The notes beneath the pieces are model-generated. The model worked only from the letters and a program-made list of their open reading frames with translations. It was not told the DNA's origin and did no database searches. The position numbers and the translations under genes are program-made. Positions 24,330 to 35,440 of a stretch of DNA of 64,000 nt are shown one piece after another. The stretch is taken from NCBI RefSeq assembly GCF_000002995.4, contig NW_025062476.1, positions 1 to 64,000 on the forward strand, given 5' to 3'. Source of the DNA: Brugia malayi (Eukaryota; Nematoda; Chromadorea; Rhabditida; Onchocercidae). Within the stretch, counting starts at the first letter, position 1; every line of letters begins with the position of its first letter.

Positions 24330-25454
24330 TCAATATTTTCGTCTTAATTCAGATAACGTATGTGCAATACCTGCGTGATATAATTCATTATGCTTGTGTA
24401 AAATAATAAGATCAGTAGTATAATTATGATTCGGTAAATATATAGGATATTTGCTTTCGTCCATTAATTCTGATTTTTCCAGTCGGCTCCTTAATTTCCA
24501 TAAGTTATCACTTTCATCTAGATATAGATTCCATTTTTCCTTTTCGTCCTCCGTTAGCAATCGTGGTTGGGCCTGTCTGATCAGCATAGTCTCTGCTATA
24601 TCGTAATCAACTTTAGTCATATATTTCTTTTTTACGGATAATGGTTCTAGCCACACTAATTTCTTTTTGCAGGTTTGTTTAATAAATCTAAAAGTCCAAA
24701 CAGTTACTCGAACTAGTTTTGTCCAACTGCTGAAGCGACATACGTCAATAAATTCAATTATATTCCTTTTAAAGGTTTGAGTCATCTTTGTTAAATTCAA
24801 AGCAATTGTTTCTGCAAATTCATCGTTTCCTAAATAGTGAAGTTTGCACTTTGGCCATTCAGATTTCTTGAGTTCCAACCATCGAGGTCCTTTCCACCAT
24901 TGTTTACAATTTTGGAGTTTAAGTGGTGATACTCCTTTGGTGGCTATATCTGCTGGATTTTGATCACTTGGTATGTAATTTAATTCGAAGTTAGATTTCC
25001 TTATTTCTTCGATGCGATTTTGTATAAATCTGGGAAGCAGCTTTGTATAATTCTGTATCCAGTAAAGAACACATTTTGAATCCGTCCACAAAGTAACTTG
25101 ATTATTTTCAAGATTTAATTGTTTCAATACGAACTGAGCTGCTCTTACTCCAATTAGTACAGATAATAATTCAAGTCTAGGAATTGACATACCTTTTATT
25201 GGAGCAATTCGAGATTTAGCATAAATCAAAAATGAATTCGAATATGTGTTTTGATATCCATGATTGAGAATATAAATAGCTGCAGATTAGGCAACTTTCG
25301 AAGCGTCAGTAAATATATGGAATTCTGTTAATTGTGAAGTTTCCATTATAAATCTTGGCAGCTCTATTATATTTGTTGGCCATTCTTTGATGAGATTTAT
25401 CTACTGTTGTTCGTCCTGTTTGTTTAAAGATTGATCCCATGGAATGTTTTCTTT
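24330..25454 (-). pseudogene. Retrotransposon RNase H and integrase N-terminal part, interrupted
   Basis: In the same frame as the upstream part, but cut by stops at 25455-25457, 25401-25403 and 25287-25289. The open segment from 25229 runs 299 codons to a further stop at 24330-24332. It contains the Pao RNase H-like region ([32 protein letters not shown]) and the start of an H2C2-type integrase zinc domain ([12 protein letters not shown]). No frameshift is needed to connect the segments, so the damage is by point changes. Confidence 0.88.
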
Positions 25455-28400
25455 CTATAAGTGTTGTATGAATAATTTAAGTTTGATCATTATAGGAACG
25501 AGAAGACCCAATGGATCGTATTGGGAGGCTATGAATTGTAGGATAGTCCTCTTTGTTAAACTTTTTCCTATCCATGGTTTCAGTGTCACACGGATAATAT
25601 CTCGTTCATGGTTCCATTTAAGACCAAGAAAATTTTCCTGATTTGTTTGGCTTAGGTCGCATTCAGCTATTCTTTCATTGAATTCTTCGTCATTTGAAAG
25701 AAATTCTCTTATGTTCATCGATGCTTCAGCAAAAATTTCTTTCGTTCTTTCATATTTATATAAGGCCTCTTCTGTTCCATTTGCTGATATAATAACGTTG
25801 TCTACATATAAGTTCTTTCTTATCTCCCATGCCAATTCACTACCATGATTTTCTAGGTGGTAATTTAATGTTGCTGCTAACAAGAAAGGTGAGGATATTA
25901 TTCCAAAAGGAACTCTCTTAAATCGGTAACATTTTATATTTTCATTGGTTAGTTCTTTATCAATATCATCCAACCAAAGAAAACGTGTACAATTTCTTTC
26001 CTCATTTTGTAGTTCTAGTTGTAAAAATGCCTTTTCGATATCAGCGGTTATTACTATTTTCATCATCCGAAAACGTAATATTACTCCAACTAAATCCGGT
26101 AACATTACTGGACCTCGATATAGTACTTCATTTAAGCTTTTAAAACCTTTGTGATGTGCTGAAGCATCATATACTATTCTTAATTTAGTTGTTGATTTAC
26201 TGGGAGTTAATACTTCATGATGTGGTAAGTAATGAATAACGCCTACCTCATCCTTTGGAGGTACTTCTTCAATTATACCTGAGTGTAGTTGATCCATAAG
26301 TATTTGATGATATGAATGGAGATTTGAATTATGTTGTAGGCGGTTGATCAAATTCTTCAATCGTCCCAGACATAATCCATAATTATTGCTTAATTTTTGT
26401 TTGGAGTCTTTCCATGGCCAACAAACCTGATATCTTCCACCCTGCTTGATGATGGTCCGTTTGAAATGCTTTAAAGCTTGATCATCATCATCATCTTGAG
26501 GTGATTCTTGGATACCAATCGTCTCTAATTTCCAAAATTTTTCTAGCTCCGTGCTAATATTGACGTTTGTAGAATATACTACTTCTTTAGGATATAATTC
26601 GTTCTTGCAAAGTTTCTTAATATCTCCATTTCCAGCAATCATTGGACCAACTTTTGATTGAACCAACATATGTCCTGATTTCAATTCCCTAATTTCTCGT
26701 AGGTTAATAAATTTGAAAAAATAGTCAGCTCCAATCAATACGTCAGGTTTTTTCCAATAATTTGTCAAATTTTGAATTTGAAATTCATTTGATGCCTCCA
26801 CTACCTGCAGTTCGTTTGTTAGATAATCAATTATATTTGCTTGTAGTTGTATGATTTCGCTTTCGGTAGTTAGCACATTTAGTTGTATGCGAGCAGTGGG
26901 ACATGATTTCGGTTCTTTCATACCAAATGGAGCTATTCTCATAATTTGAGTTTCTGTTTCGGTTAACTTTAATTGACGTGATAATTTTTTGGAGATGAAG
27001 GAGAGTTGCGACCCAATATCAAATAATGCAAGGGTATTTTGTTGTAGTTGAGGTTGTGATGGATTAAAAACCTTAATCTCCTTACATAAAAGTAAGGTTT
27101 CCTTTGTCTGTTTGGATCGAGTTGTCAATGTGAAGTTATAGAGAGAAGTTGAACAATCCTTTCGTTTCGAAGGTCCAATTCTTTCATGCTCTTCATTTCT
27201 TTGAGACATTGTATTGTTTAAAGAAAGTGAATTCCTTTTATTACATAAAGCACTATTATGTGAGCTTTTGCAATAAAAACATTGTTTTTTGACATTACAA
27301 TTCTGTCCTTTGTGACTGTCTCTAAGACAAATAGTACATTTCTTCAACACTTTGAGACGACTAAGCCGAGCATTGAGAGTTGTGTAGTTCACGCAATCGC
27401 TGTCCCAATGATCTTGATTGCAAAATACACATGGTCGTCTTTTCGTTGTTGTAATTTTCGAAGTATTTTGATTATCTTTTATTGTCGACAATGCTGAAGT
27501 TCCTCCGGGATTGTATCGTTGTTTTTGTTCCGGTTTGGTAGTTGTAGATTTAATATTGAGTTGAGTGAGTGAATGTTGACAGTTTCTAATCTGTTCATTC
27601 ACATTGACTAAACTTGTTAAAAAGTTTCTTAGTTTGAGAATTGACCAAGACATGTCTTTCTTTTTATGTTTATATATTTTATTTAATATCCATAATGGCA
27701 ACTTGCTCTCGACCAAGATTTCAATATTTGAGTGCTCAAGGCTTTCTCCTAGAGCTTCTAACTGGCGCAGTACTCGTTCTATATTTTCAATTGTTCCAAT
27801 CCATTCTCTTTCATTTCTTTTAATTGATTGGAGTTCGTTGTAGAGTAATGTTGTTACTATTGAGTGATCGCCATATTTTTCATTGAGCAGTTTTCTGATG
27901 ACTTCATAATTCTCTGGAGCTATATCATATCCAGATATTGCTTGTAGAGCCTTTCCTTTAAGACATGAGTACAAGTAATTCAATTTTTGTATTTCTGGAA
28001 TCGCTTGTGTGTGGACTGCTGCGTTAAAACTGCTCCAAAATTGTCGCCATTGTCTAGGGTATTCATCGAAAGTAGGGAGCGATAAATGAGGAAGATTTAC
28101 ATTAATATTTGAAGAAAGAGTAAATTTTGCCTCTTCTTTTGTTTGTTTGTTCGTCAACTCCTTTGAGAGTTGTTTTAAGTTCTGGTCGACTTCATCCTTG
28201 TGCACTGTTAGTGTTATTACCACTTCCTTTCCTTCGTGTAATAATTGAAATATTCCTTGGTCGCCTTCTGTTACTGTTTTGTATTTTTCTTCCTCTTCTT
28301 CTCTTCTTTTCATCGTGACGATTTGTTGAGTATATGTGAACCATTTATCGTTGATAGATTCAAGCGTAGTCACGCATAATTGGATTCTTCGAAGTTTATC

Positions 28401-28556
28401 TTCTAACACTCTTTTTCTTATCACATAAAAATCTTCTTTTTCTTCTATTGTCATACTTGGATCTGGAGATTTGATCTCCAGTTGATTAACTTCTTTAAGA
28501 AGACTGACTAACCTTTCCTTTGCCGGTTGAAAGCTTGCGATGATGTGGCTTGACAT
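25455..28556 (-). CDS. Retrotransposon gag - aspartic protease - reverse transcriptase polyprotein, first open part
   Basis: The probable start is the ATG at 28556, just after the primer-binding site; an earlier in-frame ATG lies inside the LTR and is unlikely. This gives about 1033 residues to the first stop. In order: a gag region of the DUF1759 type with its LPTFDEYPRQWRQFW-like core; three zinc knuckles (CVFC...C, CTIC...C, CFYC...C) coded at about 27240-27435; a DUF1758-type retropepsin with FDIGSQLSFI near 27010; and a Pao reverse transcriptase with ADIEKAF near 26030 and YVDNV near 25800, the Pao form of the YxDD box. It would act in cytoplasmic particles, packaging and copying the element's RNA. 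The frame runs into a stop at 25455-25457 before the RNase H part. Confidence 0.92.
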   Translation of the reverse strand: MSSHIIASFQPAKERLVSLLKEVNQLEIKSPDPSMTIEEKEDFYVIRKRVLEDKLRRIQLCVTTLESINDKWFTYTQQIVTMKRREEEEEKYKTVTEGDQGIFQLLHEGKEVVITLTVHKDEVDQNLKQLSKELTNKQTKEEAKFTLSSNINVNLPHLSLPTFDEYPRQWRQFWSSFNAAVHTQAIPEIQKLNYLYSCLKGKALQAISGYDIAPENYEVIRKLLNEKYGDHSIVTTLLYNELQSIKRNEREWIGTIENIERVLRQLEALGESLEHSNIEILVESKLPLWILNKIYKHKKKDMSWSILKLRNFLTSLVNVNEQIRNCQHSLTQLNIKSTTTKPEQKQRYNPGGTSALSTIKDNQNTSKITTTKRRPCVFCNQDHWDSDCVNYTTLNARLSRLKVLKKCTICLRDSHKGQNCNVKKQCFYCKSSHNSALCNKRNSLSLNNTMSQRNEEHERIGPSKRKDCSTSLYNFTLTTRSKQTKETLLLCKEIKVFNPSQPQLQQNTLALFDIGSQLSFISKKLSRQLKLTETETQIMRIAPFGMKEPKSCPTARIQLNVLTTESEIIQLQANIIDYLTNELQVVEASNEFQIQNLTNYWKKPDVLIGADYFFKFINLREIRELKSGHMLVQSKVGPMIAGNGDIKKLCKNELYPKEVVYSTNVNISTELEKFWKLETIGIQESPQDDDDDQALKHFKRTIIKQGGRYQVCWPWKDSKQKLSNNYGLCLGRLKNLINRLQHNSNLHSYHQILMDQLHSGIIEEVPPKDEVGVIHYLPHHEVLTPSKSTTKLRIVYDASAHHKGFKSLNEVLYRGPVMLPDLVGVILRFRMMKIVITADIEKAFLQLELQNEERNCTRFLWLDDIDKELTNENIKCYRFKRVPFGIISSPFLLAATLNYHLENHGSELAWEIRKNLYVDNVIISANGTEEALYKYERTKEIFAEASMNIREFLSNDEEFNERIAECDLSQTNQENFLGLKWNHERDIIRVTLKPWIGKSLTKRTILQFIASQYDPLGLLVPIMIKLKLFIQHL

Positions 28557-28559
28557 GTT

Positions 28560-28576
28560 CCCGGCTCGTGGCACCA
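28560..28576 (-). promoter_or_regulatory. Candidate tRNA primer-binding site
   Basis: Seven bases after the 5' LTR the minus strand reads TGGTGCCACGAGCCGGG. It begins with TGG, as expected for pairing with the CCA end of a tRNA. The matching tRNA was not identified. It ends just before the probable gag start codon at 28556. Confidence 0.7.
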
Positions 28577-28583
28577 AAAATTG

Positions 28584-28988
28584 TGTCGTGAAAGGTTGTC
28601 TGTTGGTTGATATTCGAATTGTTTGCAATACAGTAGAAGGATTAATAAGTCTTTATTTTTCGCAAACGTAGTATTAATAAACAGAGCAGTAAAAGAAGAG
28701 AAAAAATTTTTAATAAAGAAGAAGATTGGAGGAGTTGATCTTGGTTAAACGAGCATAGTCGACAATGATGATAATTAATGGTTTTGTTTATTAGGATTGA
28801 ATTTATATGAGTGAGGATTGGGTGTGTCTAAGATAAAATCACATGTGTAAAGAATTTAAAGTGTTTACTACGAAGAGATTAAAAATACATGTGTGAATAC
28901 CGTAGGATTGTTTACAATTTAAAAAGAGATATGATTTATGATACTATGAAATTGGTTAGAAGTTTTCGCGAAATTATAATTCGCGACA
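28584..28988 (-). repeat. 5' LTR of the BEL/Pao element
   Basis: 405 bp with the same ends as the other LTR. In the element's direction it precedes gag and should contain the promoter. The motif immediately downstream is a primer-binding-site candidate. Confidence 0.95.
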
Positions 28989-30360
28989 AGGATTACCTTG
29001 TTAAAAAGTTTTAGTGTGTGTAATTTGTTGCCAAGAACCAGACGAGTTCAATTTCAATTATCCTCTTTCAATGTATTGTCCTATTACTTGTGCTAATAAA
29101 GGAAATGTTATATTTCTGTTATTTTACGTATTTACATCTACATCCAGCAAATCTCTTTGCGATCAAAAACCTCTCTCAATTAGTTATAAATTGCAAGTAG
29201 ATTCTCAATAATAGCTCGCATGATAAGGATTTTTTCCACAATTACTCACTTTTTGATAGTGCAATTAAAAAGTCCTAAATATTGTATTATTATTACTTTT
29301 AGACAATGGGAATAGTGATAATGATTGTGTTAAATACTGAAAGTCTACCATTTCAAATAGTTTCAAATAGTGCAGGTATTTTACATTGCTGTATTTGCTT
29401 GGTTCGTATATTATCTTTTAAAACCTCGTTTATACTCCTTTTTACCATATTGAAAGTTTTAGAGATATAATAACTAATATTCTCTCCTTTTTCATTTTTT
29501 TCTTACCGTATTTTATATATGGGCTGACATTTTTCATGATGGTAAACATTCTTAAAATCAAATGAGTTATTATTCTTAAAGTAAACATTCTTAAAGTGAA
29601 ATGAGTTATTAAATTTAAAAGGAAGAAACGGTTTAAGTAGCCTCTCTATCTGCGGTGGATACAACGTCAAAAATCGGAAATGCAGGAACACATAAGGTGA
29701 TTTTTTAAAAATTTTTGAGATGAAACTGAAGTTTCAAAACCGTCATTTTTGAAAACAAATAGTAATAAAAAACAGTTGAATAAACTTTTGAAAGGCTGGT
29801 GTTGCAATCGGGCCGCTCATTATTTTGAATGATAAATCTATTATCTCGTCAGATGAATTGTTCTGTTGTGTTATCTCATCATTGTGATCACGAAGGTTCA
29901 TAATATTATATTACAGGTCGCTTTATATCCCTTCAACTTTTCTCTTTGTATGTAAATTTCCCTAAACATTTACAGTAAAATCTTTGTTGAACTTAACTGT
30001 TTAACATAAAGTTTAACATAAAAATAACATAAAGTATGCAAATAAAAGTGCCATCTGCTTTCGAAGTAATGCAGTGTCAGTTCAAATGGATTGGGTGCTG
30101 GCTGTTTTCATTTATCGAACTTTATCGATTGCTTCCTTGAGCGATCAGTTACTTTTTGACATTTACCCAAGACTAGATAAAAGCAAAATTGGCATTATTT
30201 CAACCAAGTATATTTATTATTGAAATCAACAAATATGTACAAATACGTACATTTATTATTGAAATCAACAAATATGTACAAATTGATAAATATTTCATGA
30301 GCCTTAATTTGTGTGATAGATTTATTGCAGTAAAAGAATTTAACTTCAAGCTACAAAATG
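28989..30360. other. AT-rich spacer with small tandem duplications
   Basis: No gene recognised. Two short local duplications are visible: taaacattcttaaa-t-aaatgagttatta, repeated at about 29546-29610, and atttattattgaaatcaacaaatatgtacaaa, repeated at about 30210-30283. Short open frames here, including an 88-codon one at 30189-30455, cross these repeats and run into satellite, so I do not call them. Confidence 0.6.
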
Positions 30361-31740
30361 GATGGCACTATCAAAGGCAGATACTAAATCTACGACAAAT
30401 TAAAAATCTTATTAATTTCACCTCTCAAATATTAAAAAAAAAACTTAGTTATTAAAGTTTATTCTCTTATTACGTATGCAACGCATAAAATTAAATAACT
30501 GAGTTCAAAATAACTAATTTTTTTTAAGGAATTGATATTTTTTAATAGTTTTAATATTTAATTAAAATCAAAATTGATAAAACTAGATATTTTTTCTCCC
30601 TTTAATATACCAAAGCTCTTGCAAATTATAAAATTTTCACCAAAATCAATATTTAGATTTGAAATAATGCTTAAGCCTAAGCCTAAATATACCCTAAGCC
30701 TAAGCCTAAGCATTATTTTATTATTTAAAATGTCAAATGACCACAATATATGTGACCAGTTCTCGCACTATGCGAATATAATAATCAATTTTTTTTTTAT
30801 TCAATGATATTTTTTAATAGTTTTAACATCCTCTGAAATTAAATTTTGATAATAGTAGGACTTCTTACCTAGTTTAGTATGCAAAACACCCGTACAAATT
30901 ATGGGATTTTTATCTATGGGATTTTTATTATGGGATCAAATTATGGGATTTTTATAAATGTATTATTTAAATTTGAAATATAAATTAATTATAATTGTGC
31001 GAATGAATTAAAATCGTGAAAAATTAAAAATTTAATTAATTTTGCTAATAAAATATTGATTAAAACTTAATTTCTAAAGTTTATTTTATTATTTTTGCTG
31101 GTCAAATGACCATGGTGTGTGTGACCAGTATCCATGCAATGCATATAAATTAATCAATTAAGTTCAAAATATCTATTTGTTTTAAGGAGTTGAAATTTTT
31201 CAATATTTTATCATTTAATTAAAATTAGTTTTTGATGATTTTATATTATTTAATATTTTAACATTTTAATGATTTGATATTATTTAATATTTTAACATTT
31301 AATTAAGATTAAATTTGATAATAGCAGGGTTTTTTCCCAGTTTATTACGCAAAAATTTTTACAAATTATAGAATTTTCGCAAAAATCAATTTTAAATTTG
31401 AATTAAAAATTAGCATTAAATGCAAAAATGAATTAGATCGATGACTAATTAAAAATTTTATTATTTTCGCAACTGAAATTTTAATCAAAACTCAATTTCT
31501 AAACTTGATTTTATTATTTTTGCTGGTCAAACGACCACAATGTATGTGACCAGTATCCATGCAATGCATATAAATTAATCAATTTAGTTCAAAATATCTA
31601 TTTGTTTTAAGGAGTTGAAATTTTTCAATATTTTATCATTTAATTAAAATAAATTTTTGGTATTATTAGAATTTTTTTTATAGTTTAACATGCAAAATTC
31701 TAATAAATTATTGTTTTTTCATAAAATTTCCTATTTCCTT
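30361..31740. repeat. Satellite block left of the Wolbachia-like segment
   Basis: Sequence from about 30375 matches 38910 onward in the large array almost base for base for several hundred bases, including a telomere-like island at 30670-30711. It then continues as more diverged 300-350-bp subrepeats with tgaccac...gtgaccagt boxes at about 30737, 31107 and 31528. It stops near 31740, where Wolbachia-like sequence begins. Confidence 0.85.
30670..30711 (+). repeat. Interstitial telomere island
   Basis: Two short (TAAGCC)n blocks separated by aatata, in the same orientation as the terminal telomere. Bounded by AATGCTTA on the left and TAAGCATT on the right, a perfect inverted pair. Confidence 0.95.
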
Positions 31741-31959
31741 TAAGGGTTAGACGGTTGTACTCTAGAGCCTATAATTCAAATGGTGGAGAAATTGAAAATG
31801 GTGCTAAAATATTTCAGTTTTGCAACCACATACCTGAAGTTTATGACGGGGTATCAGAAATTGAGTGCGCTTTTTTGTTTTTTTCTCAAAACAATTTTTT
31901 TGAAAAACTGAGGGACTCTACCAATTATTATTAGGTTCCTTGTATAACCGTACACTTGA

Positions 31960-32849
31960 TAGCATTCTGTCATTCTGTCCGCGTCCCGCGTTGGGTTAAC
32001 TGATGAGCGTCTTCTGATCCTGCATTATTTTCATTTTCACTGATGGAAAGACCAGTAAACTTGAGAATAGTATTGGTGTCAACACTATCAGCCAGCCTTT
32101 GTCTTTGCCACTTCAATTTTTCCTTCTTCCATACCTTGCAAGTTTCTTTTCAAGGATAGCTTCCTCTCTGTACAGATTCATTATTCTTTCTTCATACGCT
32201 GTTAGGTACTTTTCATCCCAATGAAACTTGTTTAACTCATCATATGCTTAATTTATGATTAATACTTCTCCTGCTATCTTTTTTGAGTTTTTATCTGTTA
32301 TTTCTTCTGCATACTTAAAGAAAGAAACACCAGCGTTCTACTATGCTTGTTAATTAGTCTACTTTACTTTTAGGAAATTTAGATAGTTCAATGAACACGA
32401 ATTGAAAATCTTGTAAATCATGCTCACTAGTTTCATCGTCTCTTATGTTATAGCTAGATATATAATTGACTCACTCATCGGGAAATAAAGTGCAGTTTGA
32501 TATTATAATAAAGAAAATCTTTTGTAAATCCACCAGATAGCCTTGAGAAGCTTTGGCAGTGTAATATTGAGCACATTTTTCAAAGTCCTTGTCACGAGTA
32601 AGCTCCATTTCAACCACAAACTTATTACCAACAGAATCGTTGAGAGAACATCAACCATGCTTTGTTTCTCAGAAGCAAATTCAGAATTCATAATGACGCT
32701 GATGAATTCTATTTTTTGCATAGTATTAACTTCAGTATACCCTAAAACTTCGCTCAAAAATGGGTAAGAATATTCTTACTTCTTTCGTGCCAAAGATCTT
32801 TTTGAAAGTCAGGTCCAGTTTTGGTAAGGAATTTAGAAAAAGCCATAAG
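31960..32849 (-). pseudogene. Rpn-family recombination-promoting nuclease, copy 1 (broken)
   Basis: Rpn proteins are PD-(D/E)XK nuclease-fold proteins, often annotated as transposases and abundant in Wolbachia. Reading the minus strand from the ATG near 32848, pieces of the family appear in order across frames: MAFSKFLTKTGPDFQK, EVLGYTEVNTMQKIEF, KQSMVDVL, then in another frame KDFEKCAQYYTAKA, and near the C-terminus WDEKYLTAYEERIMNLYREE followed by KLARYGRRK. At least three frameshifts or stops separate them. The copy is nearly full length but cannot be translated. Not identical to copy 2, so the two are not a recent duplication. Confidence 0.8.
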
Positions 32850-34544
32850 AAATTAACTTAATAGTAATACACTATTTTTTGCAAATATTCAACTATATTT
32901 TTTAACTTATAATTTTAAGCTTCCTTATAACATTTAAAGTGTAGATGCAAAATATAATTCATCGAAATTTCGAAAAAAGTATAGATAATTGGCTTGAGAC
33001 GCATTTAACAGCCTTACATTACCATTTTATAGCTCTATAGATCTTAGAAACTCTCTTACAAAATTGCCCCCCAGTAGATGCCAATTTTCTACTGTCCTCT
33101 CTTGCACAGTATAAAAACAGCATTTCTTCTGATGCTTTGCTACCTTAATGTATAATATCAAGCTGTGTTACGACTAAAAGCTGTACAACTTGATAAACCT
33201 TGCCAATCCTTTATCATGAGATTGAAGTTGTTTATTTATTCTCAATCTGTACAGATTAAGCGTATAACAGGGATGGCTTCGTATTTTTTACCTTTTGCAC
33301 TATTTACACCTCATGCCTTTATAAATCTTACCTAGATTTCAGATTTTTACCTCTACAAATCGAAACGCAGCGGCAATTTACAGGATTAGAGAGTGAACAA
33401 TTTCTATATGGAGTTCTTTTGCCTTTAATCTGCTGCTAATTTTGGATATCTCATAAACATAGGGGTAACGTAGAACATTGTTCTAACCACTTAGCATAAC
33501 TTTGCCACTGCTTAGCTACGGCGGCTCCTCTTTTTTATCTTCGAGCATTGCACTTGGCATAATGCTGTCCTTAGTAGAAATCAGACTATCATATTAAATC
33601 TTCGTGAGCTTAATTCTTTTAAAAGACACGCTATAGACTAGTTCCTTTATACTATGCCTTTCCTCTTTCTCCTGAAGTCAAAATCCATAACTTAACTTTA
33701 GAAACTTCAAAATAAGATGCGATCTAATACCAGGCAATTATTTCATTACATAAAACCTAATCTGCATTATTTCATCACTTATATCTTCAGCTTTAACGAT
33801 TCTCCTTGTTGGCAGAGGCTTGAGTAACATAATCGATTGTGGTGCAGAGCACAACTTCACCGCTAAGCTATTAGTTACTATATTCATAGTTTTAGCCATT
33901 TCTCTCAGTGCATTTATTAGATTGTATTTCATTGGGATTGGCAGTGAGAAAGTTATTGCAAAAATAGATGTGACTTATATGGTAATATTACTGATTTGCA
34001 ACCAAGTTTCTTTGAGAATACAAGTGTTCAAGATGTCATCTCAGCTCAGCACTGTTACTGGTACCTCTGGGCTGCTGCTACTGTAATCAATAATACCAAT
34101 GCTACCTACTTATTGTCATGACGTCACTTGGGAAGAAAGTGCGCAATTGTGCATGTTTTGCCCAGAATAAGCTAAGTGAGCTTGCATCACTCTTTGACGC
34201 TCCAGCTCTTGCCTCTCTTGCTGCTCTTGCAATTACCGAGCGCTGCGCCTGTTGCAGTGCCATTACCCATCCCTGCCACATGCTCCTCCATCGATGACTC
34301 TCCTGCTGCACCCTTGCCGACATCTCCTACCTCTGAAGGGCAACGCTCTACCCAGCTGAATATTGCTTGTGCAAAACGTGTACAGTCTTTTTTGCAAGCT
34401 GTGTTTATTGAATATGGAGAAAATAAGCAATTTTTTGTCTTTTTCTGAAATATCTCCAAATTATTTCAATATTCCAGAAAAGGAGAAAGGAACTTTCTTT
34501 GAGGGTTGCTTGAATGATGTTTGTGCAGAGGAAGGAGTGAATCA
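32850..34544. other. Unidentified part of the Wolbachia-like block
   Basis: No certain gene. The minus-strand frame at 33738-33932 (64 codons; SAPQSIMLLKPLPTRRIVKA, EDISDEIMQIRFYVMK) looks like real bacterial protein. It continues past a stop, with LPGIRSHLILKFLKLSYGF and then MLEDKKEEPP near 33530, as one decayed gene of unknown function. The stretch 34110-34360 is GC-richer and on the minus strand gives Gln/Arg/Glu-rich frames resembling a coiled coil. I could not place 32850-33500. Confidence 0.45.
33525..33990 (-). pseudogene. Decayed bacterial-like gene of unknown function
   Basis: One minus-strand frame, read through several stops, gives a consistent protein-like text from about ITFSLPIPMKYNLINALREM to DSIMPSAMLEDKKEEPP at the end. 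It has several in-frame stops but little need for frameshifts in this part. Product not recognised. Its place between Rpn and valS pieces suggests endosymbiont origin. Confidence 0.4.
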
Positions 34545-35245
34545 AAGGTAATATAATAACTCCAAAATCGATACTTGATACATACGGTGCAGATGTAGTG
34601 TGTTATTGGACAGCAGACTGAAGGCTTGGAGTTTATACAGTCAACTCTGAAAACATATCAAAATTGGCAAGTGCCTCGTTACAAAACTTTTCAATGCCAG
34701 CAAGTTTGTTTCTAATTCATGGAAAGGTATCCAGCTGAGACATGGATCAATAGATACTGTCTAAACTATATAAAGTTATAGCAACGAATAAGTTATTACA
34801 ATTTGAATACTGTGAAGCTTTGGGTGCAGTAGAAGGATTTTTTTGGAAAGACTTTTGTGACAATCACTTGGAATTAGCAACAAACAACAAGTGCATATGG
34901 AGATAAAGTAAGCAGCGAGGCAAAGTTTGACATATGTGTTGAATACTACTTTGCGGTTATTTGCTTTGCACCTTCTCTGCCATACATTACTGAACAAATA
35001 TATCACCAACTATAGCTGTAATTCTGTGCACAGTCGAATTGGCCGAATAAGGAAGGAGGAGCTTATCTGTGATAAGCATTCTGAAGAAATGGGAGATATT
35101 CATGTAGATAGATATTAAACCACGTGAGGAAAATAAAAGCAAATGTAAAAGAGGATAAGTTGAATCAGTCGGCGCAGAATGATTTACAGACAGTCCGCAA
35201 TGCTGAAATGATAGAATGGAGTGAAAACGCACAAGAGGACTTATA
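34545..35245 (+). pseudogene. valS: Valyl-tRNA synthetase C-terminal fragment (broken)
   Basis: ValRS charges tRNA-Val with valine. Across shifting plus-strand frames the text follows the end of the catalytic domain and the anticodon-binding domain: ILDTYGADVVCYWTAD, RLGVYTVNSENISKL, DMDQ-ILSKLYKVIATNK, FEYCEALGAVEGFFWKDFCD, NHLELA, YVLNTTLRLFA, and later EELICDKHSEEMGDI and LNQSAQNDLQTVRNAEMIEW. Several frameshifts and stops make it untranslatable, and the N-terminal two thirds, including the HIGH motif, are absent. The trmD fragment follows directly. Confidence 0.85.
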
Positions 35246-35264
35246 ACTGATAATGGGAAGTTTA

Positions 35265-35440
35265 TTGTTGGTAGGATTTCCTCATGTAACGACATCATGT
35301 GGTCGATTTGAGGGTATGGGTGAGTATACTCCTCATACTGTTTCAGGAGGTGAACCAGCAGCGATGGTAGTTGTTGATGTGTGCGTTAGACTTCTTCCTG
35401 GTGTGGTAAATAATTCCGGTAGTATTCATTTGTTTCTGCA
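35265..35440 (+). pseudogene. trmD: tRNA (guanine-N1)-methyltransferase fragment
   Basis: TrmD methylates G37 of tRNAs. About 55 codons are recognisable: [12 protein letters not shown] resembles the CGRYEGxDER loop of the SAM-binding knot. [20 protein letters not shown] resembles the GGELxAxxxIDxxxRLxPGV signature. About 15 residues between these two are shortened or lost. Everything before and after is missing. The 3' end overlaps or abuts the tail of the opposite-strand Rpn copy 2. Confidence 0.75.

Larger units (their letters stand above)
21140..28988 (-). mobile_element. BEL/Pao-type LTR retrotransposon, nearly intact
   Basis: A 7.85-kb element lies on the minus strand between two 405-bp direct LTRs that I could tell apart at only one base. 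The LTRs start TGTCG and end CGACA. The order of parts is gag, aspartic protease, reverse transcriptase, RNase H, integrase, then an env-like segment. This is the Pao/BEL order, and the gag, protease and RT features match that superfamily. Flanking 5-mers are agggt and aggat, a possible target-site duplication with one mismatch. The polyprotein frame is continuous but interrupted by four in-frame stops, so this copy is probably not autonomous. The very similar LTRs point to recent insertion. Confidence 0.95.

Noticed and set aside
34102..34459. Overlapping 70-90-codon open frames on both strands
   Set aside because: They overlap one another in a GC-richer patch of the decayed insert and none gives a recognisable protein.
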